Notes under the pieces: generated by a model | What the model was told of the DNA's origin: nothing | What the model saw: only the letters and a program-made list of their open reading frames with translations | Database searches by the model: none | In this document: positions 1 to 6,088 of the stretch, piece by piece | Layout of the letters: each line of letters opens with the position of its first letter | Numbering within the stretch: position 1 is the first letter of the stretch | Origin: Clostridiales bacterium | Lineage (GTDB): Bacteria; Bacillota; Clostridia; Peptostreptococcales; Anaerovoracaceae | Assembly (NCBI GenBank): GCA_003542355.1 | Contig: DPKU01000100.1 | Span: forward strand, 1 to 6,429 | Direction of reading: 5' to 3' | DNA: 6,429 bases | Made by a program: the position numbers and the translations under genes

Positions 1-299
1 ACTGCCAGAAGATTGTGCTGGTCCATCGCCCTGGTAACCACGCGCAAGACAGCGCTGACAGCCAAAAAAGCCAGCGCTGCGATCCCCACATACTGACCAA
101 GGCAAAGATCGGCCAGTAGTCCGCAGAGGACGGCCCCTGCATAGACAGCATAACGCTCATGATAAGAGTTCAGCAAAACCAGTGTGCACAATACAAAATT
201 GGCCGATACGCCGATGATTGAAAACGTGCTCAGCCAACTCGTCTGCAACAGAAAGGCGACCCCATATGCCAATAGAATATGTCCCAGCCGGATGCGCAT
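1..299 (-). CDS. mreD: Rod shape-determining protein MreD, N-terminal part (runs off left edge)
   Basis: MreD is a small integral membrane protein that works with MreC and MreB in the peptidoglycan elongation machinery. Reading from the ATG at 297-299 gives 99 codons with no stop before the window edge. The peptide starts MRIRLGHILLAYG and is strongly hydrophobic, with about four likely membrane segments near residues 7-25, 28-44, 52-68 and 72-88. MreD sequences diverge quickly, so the call rests on hydrophobic profile, size trend and position directly after mreC. The start overlaps the mreC stop by one base (TGATG, 301 to 297). No good Shine-Dalgarno precedes it, so translation is probably coupled to mreC. 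The rest of the protein (family length about 160-180 residues) lies outside the window. Confidence 0.85.
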   Translation of the reverse strand, partial: MRIRLGHILLAYGVAFLLQTSWLSTFSIIGVSANFVLCTLVLLNSYHERYAVYAGAVLCGLLADLCLGQYVGIAALAFLAVSAVLRVVTRAMDQHNLLA

Positions 300-1138
300 C
301 AGTAATTGTCTTTGGTGACGATCACCAGAACTTTTGACAGATTGCTGAAATCCACCGCGGTCTCGATCGTTATGGTCTTGAGCAGCACATCTTTGTTTTC
401 TGATACGGCCGAAACGGTCCCAAGCGCCAGCCCCGCCGGATACAAGCCTATTCCTGAAGTGATCAGTTGATCTCCCGCTTGAACGTTTGCATCCGCATCC
501 AGCATATATCCGGACAATCCGCCCTGTCCGTCACCGGACGCGATCCCCAAATAGCTTTCTGTTTCGCTCCTGTAGATCCGAAAGCTAACATTGTTGTTCG
601 TATCTGTCACGGAAACGACTTTTCCAAAGCGCGGGCCCACCTCCATGACACGGCCGATCAAACCATGTCCGTTGACGACGACTGCGTCTTTGACCACGCC
701 GGATCGTATTCCCGCATCCAGCGTAAAGATATTGAAGTGACTGGATCCGTCCATGGATATGACGCTGGCTGCGATCTTCAGCTTGCTGTCTTGAACACCG
801 GTATAATTCAGTGCTTCTGACAGCTTTTTTAACTCTTCCAATTCTGCCTGACTCATCTGAAGATCCAGGACCTCCGCCTCCAGCTCTGCGATCCGATCCC
901 CCAATGACTGGTTTTCATCGACCAGAGAACGGAAATCAAACACGCCCCGGGTGCCCCGGTCCAATATCTTTGCCAATTCGGTGACAGGCTTTTGCAGTTC
1001 TGCCACTGCGGCCTGTATCGTCAGCGCATAAGAAGGGACTTCATGGCGCCCATAGGAAGTCACCAGCACGGCGATCAGCAGGATCGCAGCAAGGGTGAAG
1101 CATGTGATGGCCCGATGTTCTCTGATCCATTTGAGCAA
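299..1138 (-). CDS. mreC: Rod shape-determining protein MreC
   Basis: MreC is a bitopic membrane protein whose extracytoplasmic part links MreB and MreD to the elongation synthases (PBP2/RodA). The 279 residues show the family layout. A short basic cytoplasmic tail (KWIREHR) leads to one membrane segment at about 12-28. A Glu/Leu-rich coiled coil follows at about 72-110. The beta-rich periplasmic domain runs from about 120 to the end, with family-like stretches NIFTLDAGIRSGV (136-148), NGHGLIGRV (156-164) and the glycine-rich ITSGIGLYPAGLALG (226-240). Length is normal. The start is TTG, not ATG: the first in-frame Met is near residue 95, inside the coiled coil, whereas the TTG has a GGGAG site 8 bases upstream and restores the tail and membrane segment. 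It lies 23 bases after mreB and overlaps mreD by one base. Confidence 0.95.
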   Translation of the reverse strand: MLKWIREHRAITCFTLAAILLIAVLVTSYGRHEVPSYALTIQAAVAELQKPVTELAKILDRGTRGVFDFRSLVDENQSLGDRIAELEAEVLDLQMSQAELEELKKLSEALNYTGVQDSKLKIAASVISMDGSSHFNIFTLDAGIRSGVVKDAVVVNGHGLIGRVMEVGPRFGKVVSVTDTNNNVSFRIYRSETESYLGIASGDGQGGLSGYMLDADANVQAGDQLITSGIGLYPAGLALGTVSAVSENKDVLLKTITIETAVDFSNLSKVLVIVTKDNY

Positions 1139-1146
1139 AGTGCAGT

Positions 1147-1151
1147 CTCCC
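1147..1151 (-). promoter_or_regulatory. Ribosome binding site that decides the TTG start of mreC
   Basis: On the minus strand GGGAG lies 8 bases before the TTG at 1136-1138, inside the 23-base mreB-mreC gap. No ATG or GTG alternative lies close to it that would keep the membrane anchor, so this site supports TTG as the initiator. Confidence 0.6.
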
Positions 1152-1161
1152 GCCTGGTTAA

Positions 1162-2196
1162 TCAGTATTTTCTCGAAGTCTGCGCGTGATAGCGCAGCCT
1201 GGCAATGTTTTGAAGACTTTTTCCTGTGCCTTCGGCCACGGCAGTCATAGCATTTTCGGCCACTAGGACCTTCAGCCCGGTTTCCCGTTCCAGCAATAGA
1301 TCAAGGCCGCGGAGCAATGCGCCGCCGCCAGCCAATACCAGGCCTGATTCTACGATGTCTGAAGCAATTTCCGGAGGTGATTGCTCCAGGGTCCCTTTGA
1401 TTCCGTCCACAATGATCCGCACGGAATCCTCCAATGCCACGATAATGTCATCCGAGTGGACCTCCACCGTTGAGGGGAGGCCGGTGATGATATCCCGGCC
1501 CTTGGCTGTCATGATGATGTCTTCGTACGCTCCGGGGATCGGGATCGCATAACCGATCTCGATCTTGAGCTTTTCGGCCAGTGTGATGCCGATGAGCAGA
1601 TTATATTTTTTACGAATGTAATGCACGATCGCTTCGTCCATCTTATCCCCGCCATAGCGGATCGAGCTGCTGTTCACGATATCGCCCATAGACAGCACAG
1701 CGATGTCCATGGTGCCGCCGCCGATATCCACGACCATACAGCCGCGGGCCTCGTCGATGTCCAAACCGGCTCCGATCGCCGCAGCCATGGGTTCAACGAT
1801 GGTATAGACCTCCCTGGCGCCCAGTTGGCGTATCACTTCTTCGACTGCACGCTTTTCCACTTCTGTTACGCCGGAAGGGATCCCGACGACTGCCCGAAGC
1901 TGGGAAAACATACGCTTTCGGGGCACGACACGTTCAACATATTCTTTGAGCATAACCTGAGTCATCATAAAGTCCGATATGACTCCCTCTTGCAGCGGAC
2001 GAATGACACGGATCCGCTCAGGCGTTCTGCCGCCCATTTCCTTGGCTTTCAAACCGGTAGCAAGCACTTTGTCCGTATAGGCATCTACAGCGATCACCGA
2101 GGGTTCGTCCAGGATGATCCCCTCTCCTTTGGCGTAGATGAGCGTATTGGCTGTTCCCAGATCGATACCGATGTCCCGTGTGTAGAAATTGAACAT
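1162..2196 (-). CDS. mreB: Rod shape-determining protein MreB (bacterial actin)
   Basis: MreB is the actin-fold ATPase that polymerises under the membrane and directs lateral wall synthesis. At 344 residues it has full family length. Visible actin-fold motifs are phosphate 1 DIGIDLGTANT (8-18), the catalytic-Glu segment VEPMAAAIGAG (134-144; Glu135), phosphate 2 VVDIGGGTMD (155-164), and the adenosine loop GLVLAGGGALLRG (285-297). The N-terminal MFNFYTRD resembles Gram-positive MreB/Mbl proteins, which bind membrane without a long amphipathic helix. ATG at 2194-2196 is preceded by AAAGGG with 8 bases of spacing. The gene lies 30 bases after radC and 23 before mreC. Odd points are GITLAE at 203-208, where most MreBs have GERTAE, and Met163 in the phosphate 2 loop, where Thr is usual. 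It could be an Mbl-type paralog by name, but its place before mreCD favours MreB. Confidence 0.97.
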   Translation of the reverse strand: MFNFYTRDIGIDLGTANTLIYAKGEGIILDEPSVIAVDAYTDKVLATGLKAKEMGGRTPERIRVIRPLQEGVISDFMMTQVMLKEYVERVVPRKRMFSQLRAVVGIPSGVTEVEKRAVEEVIRQLGAREVYTIVEPMAAAIGAGLDIDEARGCMVVDIGGGTMDIAVLSMGDIVNSSSIRYGGDKMDEAIVHYIRKKYNLLIGITLAEKLKIEIGYAIPIPGAYEDIIMTAKGRDIITGLPSTVEVHSDDIIVALEDSVRIIVDGIKGTLEQSPPEIASDIVESGLVLAGGGALLRGLDLLLERETGLKVLVAENAMTAVAEGTGKSLQNIARLRYHAQTSRKY

Positions 2197-2226
2197 TCAC
2201 GGATCCCTTTCTGCATGTTGTGTGCA

Positions 2227-2928
2227 TTACAGCATCTTTTGCTGTTTCAAACTGACGTAGTGACCGTCTCCGATCACAATATGGTCCAATACCTGTATTC
2301 CAAGAATTTTGCCTGCTTTGACCAACTGGTCTGTGGTCGTCTTGTCTGCCTGACTGGGCGTTGGATCTCCACTGGGATGATTATGCACCAATATTACGGC
2401 ATTCGCACCCTTTTTAATGGCCGTCTGGAACACTTCTCTCGGATGCGCTGCGGCGGAATGAAGGCCGCCGACGGAGATATCCTCCTTCATGATCAGCTCG
2501 TTCTTCACATTCAGATGCGCGACCCGAAAGACCTCTTTTTTTAGATAGCGCATTTCTTCCATAAACAGCTCGGCCACCTTGTCGGGTGTGTCCAGTCTTA
2601 TGCGGCTTTCCGCCGGGCTGACAGCGATCCTCCGTCCCAACTCCATGGCAGCAACGAGCATGCAGGATTTTGCGGCGCCGACACCACGGATCTTCTGGAA
2701 TTCCTCTGGCTGACAGGCAGTCAACCTGGCCAGACTTCCGTTTTCCATGGACAGGACACGTCCGGCCAGCACCAGAGCAGATTCTTCTCTGGTGCCGCTG
2801 GCGATCAGGATCGCGAGCAACTCTGCATTGGACAGATTGGAAACACCCAGGGAAAGAATTTTTTCCCGGGGCCTTTCGTTTCGGGGCAGTTCTTTGAGCA
2901 TAGGTCCGATGTTGTTTATTCTATTCAT
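2227..2928 (-). CDS. radC: RadC family JAMM-domain protein
   Basis: RadC proteins pair an N-terminal helix-hairpin-helix-like region with a C-terminal JAMM (MPN-like) metalloprotease-fold domain. The old DNA-repair assignment is disputed and the biochemical role remains unsettled. From the ATG at 2926-2928 the protein is 233 residues, close to the usual 220-230. The N-terminal half has NERPREKIL (17-25), NLSNAELLAILI (31-42) and the hairpin IRGVGAAKS (80-88). The metal-binding signature HNHPSGDPTPSQAD (182-195, His182, His184, Asp195) is intact, with an acidic residue in KKEVFRV (130-136) as the usual upstream Glu. An upstream in-frame GTG at 2932-2934 would add two residues and overlap the maf stop, but the GGAG at 2934-2937 suits the ATG (5-base spacer) and would overlap the GTG itself. 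It sits between maf and mreB as in many Firmicutes. Confidence 0.96.
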   Translation of the reverse strand: MNRINNIGPMLKELPRNERPREKILSLGVSNLSNAELLAILIASGTREESALVLAGRVLSMENGSLARLTACQPEEFQKIRGVGAAKSCMLVAAMELGRRIAVSPAESRIRLDTPDKVAELFMEEMRYLKKEVFRVAHLNVKNELIMKEDISVGGLHSAAAHPREVFQTAIKKGANAVILVHNHPSGDPTPSQADKTTTDQLVKAGKILGIQVLDHIVIGDGHYVSLKQQKML

Positions 2929-2930
2929 GG

Positions 2931-3566
2931 TCACTCCGTTTCCGAAGCACCCGTTCCCGTATCATCAATTGAAATGCCAATGGCATTCAGCTCTTCTTTG
3001 ATCATGTCCAGGGGAAAGCCGATCACATTGTCCCTGGGCCCGACGATCGATTCCACATAGGGCGCAAAGCCCCCTTGAATCGCATAGGCGCCGGCTTTAT
3101 CCATGGATTCGCCCGTGGCGATATAATTTCGTATGTCTTCGTCGCTATAGTTGGAGAACTTTACATGCGTCGTACAGAAAAAGACCCGCCGGATCCCAAG
3201 CGCCGTTCCCATGAGACAAACACCGCTGTACACCGAATGCGTGCGGCCCCGGAGAAAGCACAGCATTTCGAAGGCTTCCTCCTCGGTCGCCGGCTTTCCC
3301 ATCACCTTTTCTGCGTAGACCACCGTATCCGCAGCGATCAGTAACGCATCCGGATCGGCTTGTGCTCTTAGTTTGAACTGTGCTTCCGCCGCCAAGGCTT
3401 TTTTGAGTGCAAGACACATGACCGTCTGCTGCGGCGTCAAAGGCAGACGGACCGTTTCGTCTACTTCCGGAATCAATACTTCCGGCCGTAGCCCCATGTC
3501 GTGCAGCATTCCGATGCGTCTTGGCGAACCTGATGCGAGAATGATGGGCAATCCATATTTTACCAT
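2931..3566 (-). CDS. maf: Maf family nucleoside triphosphate pyrophosphatase
   Basis: Maf proteins hydrolyse non-canonical or excess nucleoside triphosphates to the monophosphate and pyrophosphate. In Firmicutes the gene sits beside radC and mreB and has been linked to septum inhibition. From ATG 3564-3566 the protein is 211 residues, slightly over the typical 190-200 because of an acidic tail after about residue 195. Motifs are ILASGSPRR (9-17), the catalytic-Asp block AADTVV (78-83, Asp80), GRTHSVYSGV (107-116), DKAGAYAIQGG (156-166) and NVIGFPL (180-186). Lys157 and Gln164 fit the dTTP/UTP-type (YhdE-like) subgroup rather than YceF, an inference from recalled motifs. The frame is open back to 3704, but that extension lies inside the kinase gene and precedes the normal N-terminus. 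The start follows the kinase stop by one base (TAAAATG) with no clear Shine-Dalgarno, implying coupled re-initiation. Confidence 0.96.
   Translation of the reverse strand: MVKYGLPIILASGSPRRIGMLHDMGLRPEVLIPEVDETVRLPLTPQQTVMCLALKKALAAEAQFKLRAQADPDALLIAADTVVYAEKVMGKPATEEEAFEMLCFLRGRTHSVYSGVCLMGTALGIRRVFFCTTHVKFSNYSDEDIRNYIATGESMDKAGAYAIQGGFAPYVESIVGPRDNVIGFPLDMIKEELNAIGISIDDTGTGASETE
2934..2937 (-). promoter_or_regulatory. Ribosome binding site favouring the ATG start of radC
   Basis: GGAG is embedded in the last codons of maf (ACG GAG TGA) and lies 5 bases before the ATG at 2926-2928. Its last G is the first base of the competing GTG codon (2932-2934), so it cannot serve that codon. This makes the 233-residue form more likely than the 235-residue one. 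Confidence 0.55.
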
Positions 3567-3567
3567 T

Positions 3568-5079
3568 TTATAACCGATGTGCCAAGTCTTTTGTCTGCGG
3601 ATAAAGCGCGTCGAAAACAGACTGATACTTCTGATAGATCCGGTGTTTATCGGAATCGGGCGAATAGGATGGGCCTTCTTCGACCACGGCCCCCAGCTCT
3701 CCATAGCTGGAAAAATAGTGGATGCCCATAGCCGCCATCATGGCATCTCCGAAACTGGCGCCAATCGTATTTTCCGGTGTCCGAATGGTTTCACCGGTAA
3801 TGTCTGCGATCATTTGGAGCCATTGGGGATTCTTCGTGCCGCCTCCGGTGGCCATGATCTTGCGCATGGGTACCTGATGTTCCCGGAAGATCTTGAAGTG
3901 TTGGTTGATGGCAAAGCCCACAGATTCCAGCGCACTTCTGTATAGGTGGGCCCGCGTATGATCCAGCGTCAATCCAAAAATAGCACCCTTGGCCATTGGG
4001 TCGTTGATGGGCGTGCGCTCTCCGGCGAAATAAGGCAGCGTGACGAGTCCGCCGCTGCCGGGCGGCACGTCAGCTACGCCCCGCATCATCAGCTCATAGG
4101 CATTTTTGCCGGTTTTTTCAGCTTCCTGAACCACATCGGGAAACAACTGGTCCCGGTACCATCGAGTGAGCGTTCCCGCAGTATTTGTGCCTGCGGAAAT
4201 ATCAAAAGTGCCGGGAATGATAAATTCCTCTCTCCAAACCCGATCGTCGTTCACCAGCCGGTCTGTGCAGAGGAACATGTAGACCGAAGAGCCGATCTGC
4301 AGCATCATGTCTCCAGGCTCCAGCACGCCGGCACTGATGGCCTCCGCACCGGAATCATCGGTCCCGACGATGACCGGCGTTCCCGCAGCCAGACCTGTTT
4401 CGACCGCAGCCTCCGCCGTGATCTGACCGGCCACATCGATGGTCGACAGCACTTCTGCAAGCTGATCCGGCCTGCAGATCGGCTTGCAGCGTTCTTCGTC
4501 CGGGGTACCGTCAGCCCGGTACAGCGGGTTGAAGCTGGACAGACCTAAAAAGCGGTCCACGGTATACCGTCCTGTCAGCTTTGCCGTAAGATAAGAAGAT
4601 CCGGTCAGAAACTTGTGTGTCTTCTCGTAAACCTCCGGCTCCTTGTTTTTGATCCAAAGGATCTTCGGCATCACGTCGCTGGAACACAGCGGCCGCCCGT
4701 ACCAGGCTTTGATCTGCTCCGTTCCGTACAGCTCCGTCAATTGTTCCATTTCATCCACAGCCCGTGCATCGATCCCGTACAGGATCGCCTTGCGCAGCGG
4801 CCTGCACTGCGCATCCACAGGCAGACAATCGGCACCCAGCGCACTGGCGCCAAGGGCTTTGATGTCTTTGGGGTCGATCCCGCTTTGCGTCAGCAGATCC
4901 TGGCTGATGGCACAAAAGTCGTGCCACCAAACGGCTTCTGCATCGTGTTCGAAGTGATTGGGCTTAGGGTTTTCCATTCCATGCGGATGCGCGGAAACTG
5001 CAATCACGTTAAAATTCTGATCTACGAGTACACCTTTGCTTTCGAAGGTGCCCGTATCGATTCCCATAAAATAGTCCAT
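3568..5079 (-). CDS. FGGY-family carbohydrate kinase (xylulokinase-like, substrate unknown)
   Basis: FGGY kinases phosphorylate pentuloses, hexuloses, polyols or related sugars with ATP in the cytoplasm. The 503-residue product is full length. It has the N-terminal phosphate loop GIDTGTFESKGVLVD (6-20), a near match to FGGY signature 1 around KILWIKNK (139-146), and the catalytic-base block GTDDSGAEA with Asp242 aligning to Asp233 of E. coli XylB. It also has IGSS (262-265), GERTP (353-357), a full match to FGGY signature 2 at GAIFGL...HLYRSALE (365-385), and the adenosine motif ATGGGTKNPQW (410-420). ATG 5077-5079 directly follows the epimerase TAG stop (TAGATG), with AGGAG six bases upstream inside the epimerase's last codons, so translation is tightly coupled. 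A paired epimerase suggests a ketose or ketosamine substrate, but sequence alone does not separate xylulose, ribulose, fuculose or others. Confidence 0.93.
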   Translation of the reverse strand: MDYFMGIDTGTFESKGVLVDQNFNVIAVSAHPHGMENPKPNHFEHDAEAVWWHDFCAISQDLLTQSGIDPKDIKALGASALGADCLPVDAQCRPLRKAILYGIDARAVDEMEQLTELYGTEQIKAWYGRPLCSSDVMPKILWIKNKEPEVYEKTHKFLTGSSYLTAKLTGRYTVDRFLGLSSFNPLYRADGTPDEERCKPICRPDQLAEVLSTIDVAGQITAEAAVETGLAAGTPVIVGTDDSGAEAISAGVLEPGDMMLQIGSSVYMFLCTDRLVNDDRVWREEFIIPGTFDISAGTNTAGTLTRWYRDQLFPDVVQEAEKTGKNAYELMMRGVADVPPGSGGLVTLPYFAGERTPINDPMAKGAIFGLTLDHTRAHLYRSALESVGFAINQHFKIFREHQVPMRKIMATGGGTKNPQWLQMIADITGETIRTPENTIGASFGDAMMAAMGIHYFSSYGELGAVVEEGPSYSPDSDKHRIYQKYQSVFDALYPQTKDLAHRL

Positions 5080-5907
5080 CTATAACTCCTGCTTCAACAT
5101 TTCGCGCACGTGATCGATCGCCCGCTTGGCATAAAGTCTCGGTTCGCGTATATAGGCTGTGACCAGTTCGATGGTCGCCGTGCCTTCGTATCCCCTATAT
5201 TTCAGTTCCTGCATGGCTTCCTTGAACGGCATGATACCCTCTCCGGGCATCACATGGGTCTCATCGGCACCGTTGGAATCCACGATGTGCAGATGCTGCA
5301 GCTTGGCGCCCATTTTGTCAAAATATGCGAATATGCTCTCGTCCTGCACAAAAGGTGCGACGATGTCCAGCATGCCGACCAGATGATCCGACGGGACCCG
5401 GTCAAACAATTGGACCATATCGTTGGCGTTCTTCAGCACATTGGTCTCCCAGGGCGTCGTGGTTTCCATCAATACCTTGTGGCCGATGCTTTCCGCGTAA
5501 TCGGTGAGCTCGCGGATGGTCCGCACCAGCCGGTCCCACATCTCGTCATAGGTTACATAATAGCCTGCGTGGCCGGTACTCACCAGCGTCCATTCTGCGC
5601 CCATGGCTTTGGCCATATCGAAGCACAGTTTCAGATATTCCACCGCATCCCGCCTCTGCGCTTCGGAGCCGATCATGTAATTGAAGGGGTAGTTGTTGGC
5701 TTCCGGCGAATAGCCCTTGACCGGCATTTCGTAGCGATCGATCAGGCGCAGGATCTCTTTGATCTCACCGTTTTTCAGGTCCGGCGCATAGGCGCTGGGC
5801 CGGCCGCCCCACAGCTCCACATAATCGTAACCGAAGCGCTTTGCATCTTCAAATGCATGCTCGATTGGATTTCTCTGATACCCGGAAGTGAACAATCCGA
5901 TCAACAT
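5080..5907 (-). CDS. frlC: FrlC-type sugar 3-epimerase (xylose isomerase-like TIM barrel)
   Basis: The 275-residue protein belongs to the xylose isomerase-like TIM-barrel epimerases. It closely follows what I recall of E. coli FrlC, which interconverts fructoselysine and psicoselysine at C3: QRNPIEHAFEDA (11-22), ELWGGRPSAYAPDL (31-44), GYSPEANNYPFN (65-76), DIVAPFVQ (181-188), LHIVDSNGADETH (206-218), MPGEGIMP (220-227) and IELVTAYIREPRLYA (246-260). The expected metal ligands are all present as Glu148, Asp181, His207 and Glu247. ATG 5905-5907 is chosen because GAGAGG lies 7 bases upstream and MLIGLFTSG matches the family N-terminus. The frame stays open to 5991, but the added 28 residues are basic, unlike the family, and would run through the promoter. 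It is first in the operon and overlaps nothing. Epimerase class is sure. The exact substrate is not: D-psicose/tagatose-type ketose 3-epimerization is the main alternative. Confidence 0.85.
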   Translation of the reverse strand: MLIGLFTSGYQRNPIEHAFEDAKRFGYDYVELWGGRPSAYAPDLKNGEIKEILRLIDRYEMPVKGYSPEANNYPFNYMIGSEAQRRDAVEYLKLCFDMAKAMGAEWTLVSTGHAGYYVTYDEMWDRLVRTIRELTDYAESIGHKVLMETTTPWETNVLKNANDMVQLFDRVPSDHLVGMLDIVAPFVQDESIFAYFDKMGAKLQHLHIVDSNGADETHVMPGEGIMPFKEAMQELKYRGYEGTATIELVTAYIREPRLYAKRAIDHVREMLKQEL

Positions 5908-5914
5908 ATCTGTG

Positions 5915-5920
5915 CCTCTC
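5915..5920 (-). promoter_or_regulatory. Ribosome binding site that decides the epimerase start
   Basis: GAGAGG on the minus strand lies 7 bases before the ATG at 5905-5907. It supports the 275-residue epimerase rather than upstream in-frame starts as far as 5991, which would lie upstream of the predicted transcription start. Confidence 0.65.
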
Positions 5921-5943
5921 TTTCTAATGCATATCAAGTACTG

Positions 5944-5959
5944 CCGCCGATTCCGGCGG
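5944..5959. repeat. GC-rich perfect inverted repeat in the presumed operon leader
   Basis: The arms CCGCCG (5944-5949) and CGGCGG (5954-5959) are perfect complements around a 4-base loop (ATTC). In the minus-strand transcript it would form a hairpin starting about 12 bases after the predicted transcription start and ending 37 bases before the epimerase ATG. No U-tract follows it on that strand, so it is not an intrinsic terminator of leader transcription. It may be an operator just downstream of the start site, or an RNA element affecting stability or translation. Confidence 0.5.
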
Positions 5960-5977
5960 TGAGCAGAAGTTTTTTTC

Positions 5978-5986
5978 AGTATAGCA
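5978..5986 (-). promoter_or_regulatory. Predicted extended -10 promoter for the epimerase-kinase-maf-radC-mre operon
   Basis: Reading the minus strand, TGCTATACT is an extended -10 (TGn plus TATACT, five of six consensus bases). At 16-18 base spacing the upstream sequence (around GTACCG) has no recognisable -35 hexamer. That is common for extended -10 promoters and for activator-dependent ones. The transcript would start near 5970-5972, giving a leader of about 65 bases to the epimerase ATG. Prediction from sequence only. Confidence 0.5.
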
Positions 5987-5996
5987 CACAACCCGC

Positions 5997-6019
5997 AATC
6001 CGGTACAGTGCAAATCCGG
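5997..6019. repeat. Direct repeat AATCCGG at 16-base period, candidate regulator site
   Basis: AATCCGG occurs at 5997-6003 and again at 6013-6019, a 16-base period (about one and a half helical turns). The pair covers roughly -26 to -48 relative to the predicted minus-strand start, where a -35 element is poor. A near copy, ATTCCGG, lies at 5950-5956 inside the inverted repeat. The sites could be binding sites for a sugar-responsive regulator, but seven-base repeats can arise by chance. Confidence 0.3.
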
Positions 6020-6052
6020 AGGATGATGCTTTCTCTTTGCGGCTCGATGCGC

Positions 6053-6058
6053 TATAAT
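6053..6058 (+). promoter_or_regulatory. Consensus -10 (TATAAT) for the plus-strand DUF1015 gene
   Basis: A perfect TATAAT lies 30 bases before the ATG at 6089. The best -35 positions (about 6030-6036, TTTCTC/TTCTCT) are weak. Transcription would begin near 6065, leaving a leader of only about 24 bases, just enough for the AAGGA ribosome binding site at 6078-6082 and too short for a riboswitch. The promoter is divergent from the minus operon promoter, with the two -10 boxes about 70 bases apart. Confidence 0.6.
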
Positions 6059-6088
6059 AGACTAAATTTTGATTGGAAAGGACATCTC

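Noticed and set aside
2018..2227. Short minus-strand frame overlapping the start of mreB in another frame
   Set aside because: It lies mostly within mreB's coding sequence, its ATG overlaps the radC stop by chance (TAATG), and the product resembles no known protein.
1621..2544. Plus-strand open frame of 307 codons opposite mreB and radC
   Set aside because: It spans the junction of two certain genes on the other strand, and its composition (many His, Asp, Cys) is typical of an antisense shadow. No ribosome binding site was seen.
3567..3704. 46-residue N-terminal extension of Maf
   Set aside because: It overlaps the kinase's C-terminal coding sequence entirely. Maf proteins begin just before the ASxSPRR motif, which fits the ATG at 3566.
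3946..4548. Plus-strand open frame of 200 codons opposite the kinase
   Set aside because: Antisense to the FGGY kinase catalytic region; no family resemblance in the product.
5944..5976. Hairpin followed by a T6 run on the plus strand, as a possible terminator
   Set aside because: The T-run starts about 11 bases after the stem instead of directly behind it, and no plus-strand gene lies upstream that would need termination.
5908..5991. 28-residue N-terminal extension of the epimerase
   Set aside because: It has no family counterpart, would start upstream of the predicted transcription start, and the ATG at 5907 has a good ribosome binding site.
5110..6057. Long plus-strand open frame of 315 codons opposite the epimerase
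   Set aside because: It is antisense to a gene with a full set of FrlC motifs and metal ligands, its product is His/Arg/Phe-rich without a recognisable family, and it would run across both predicted promoters.
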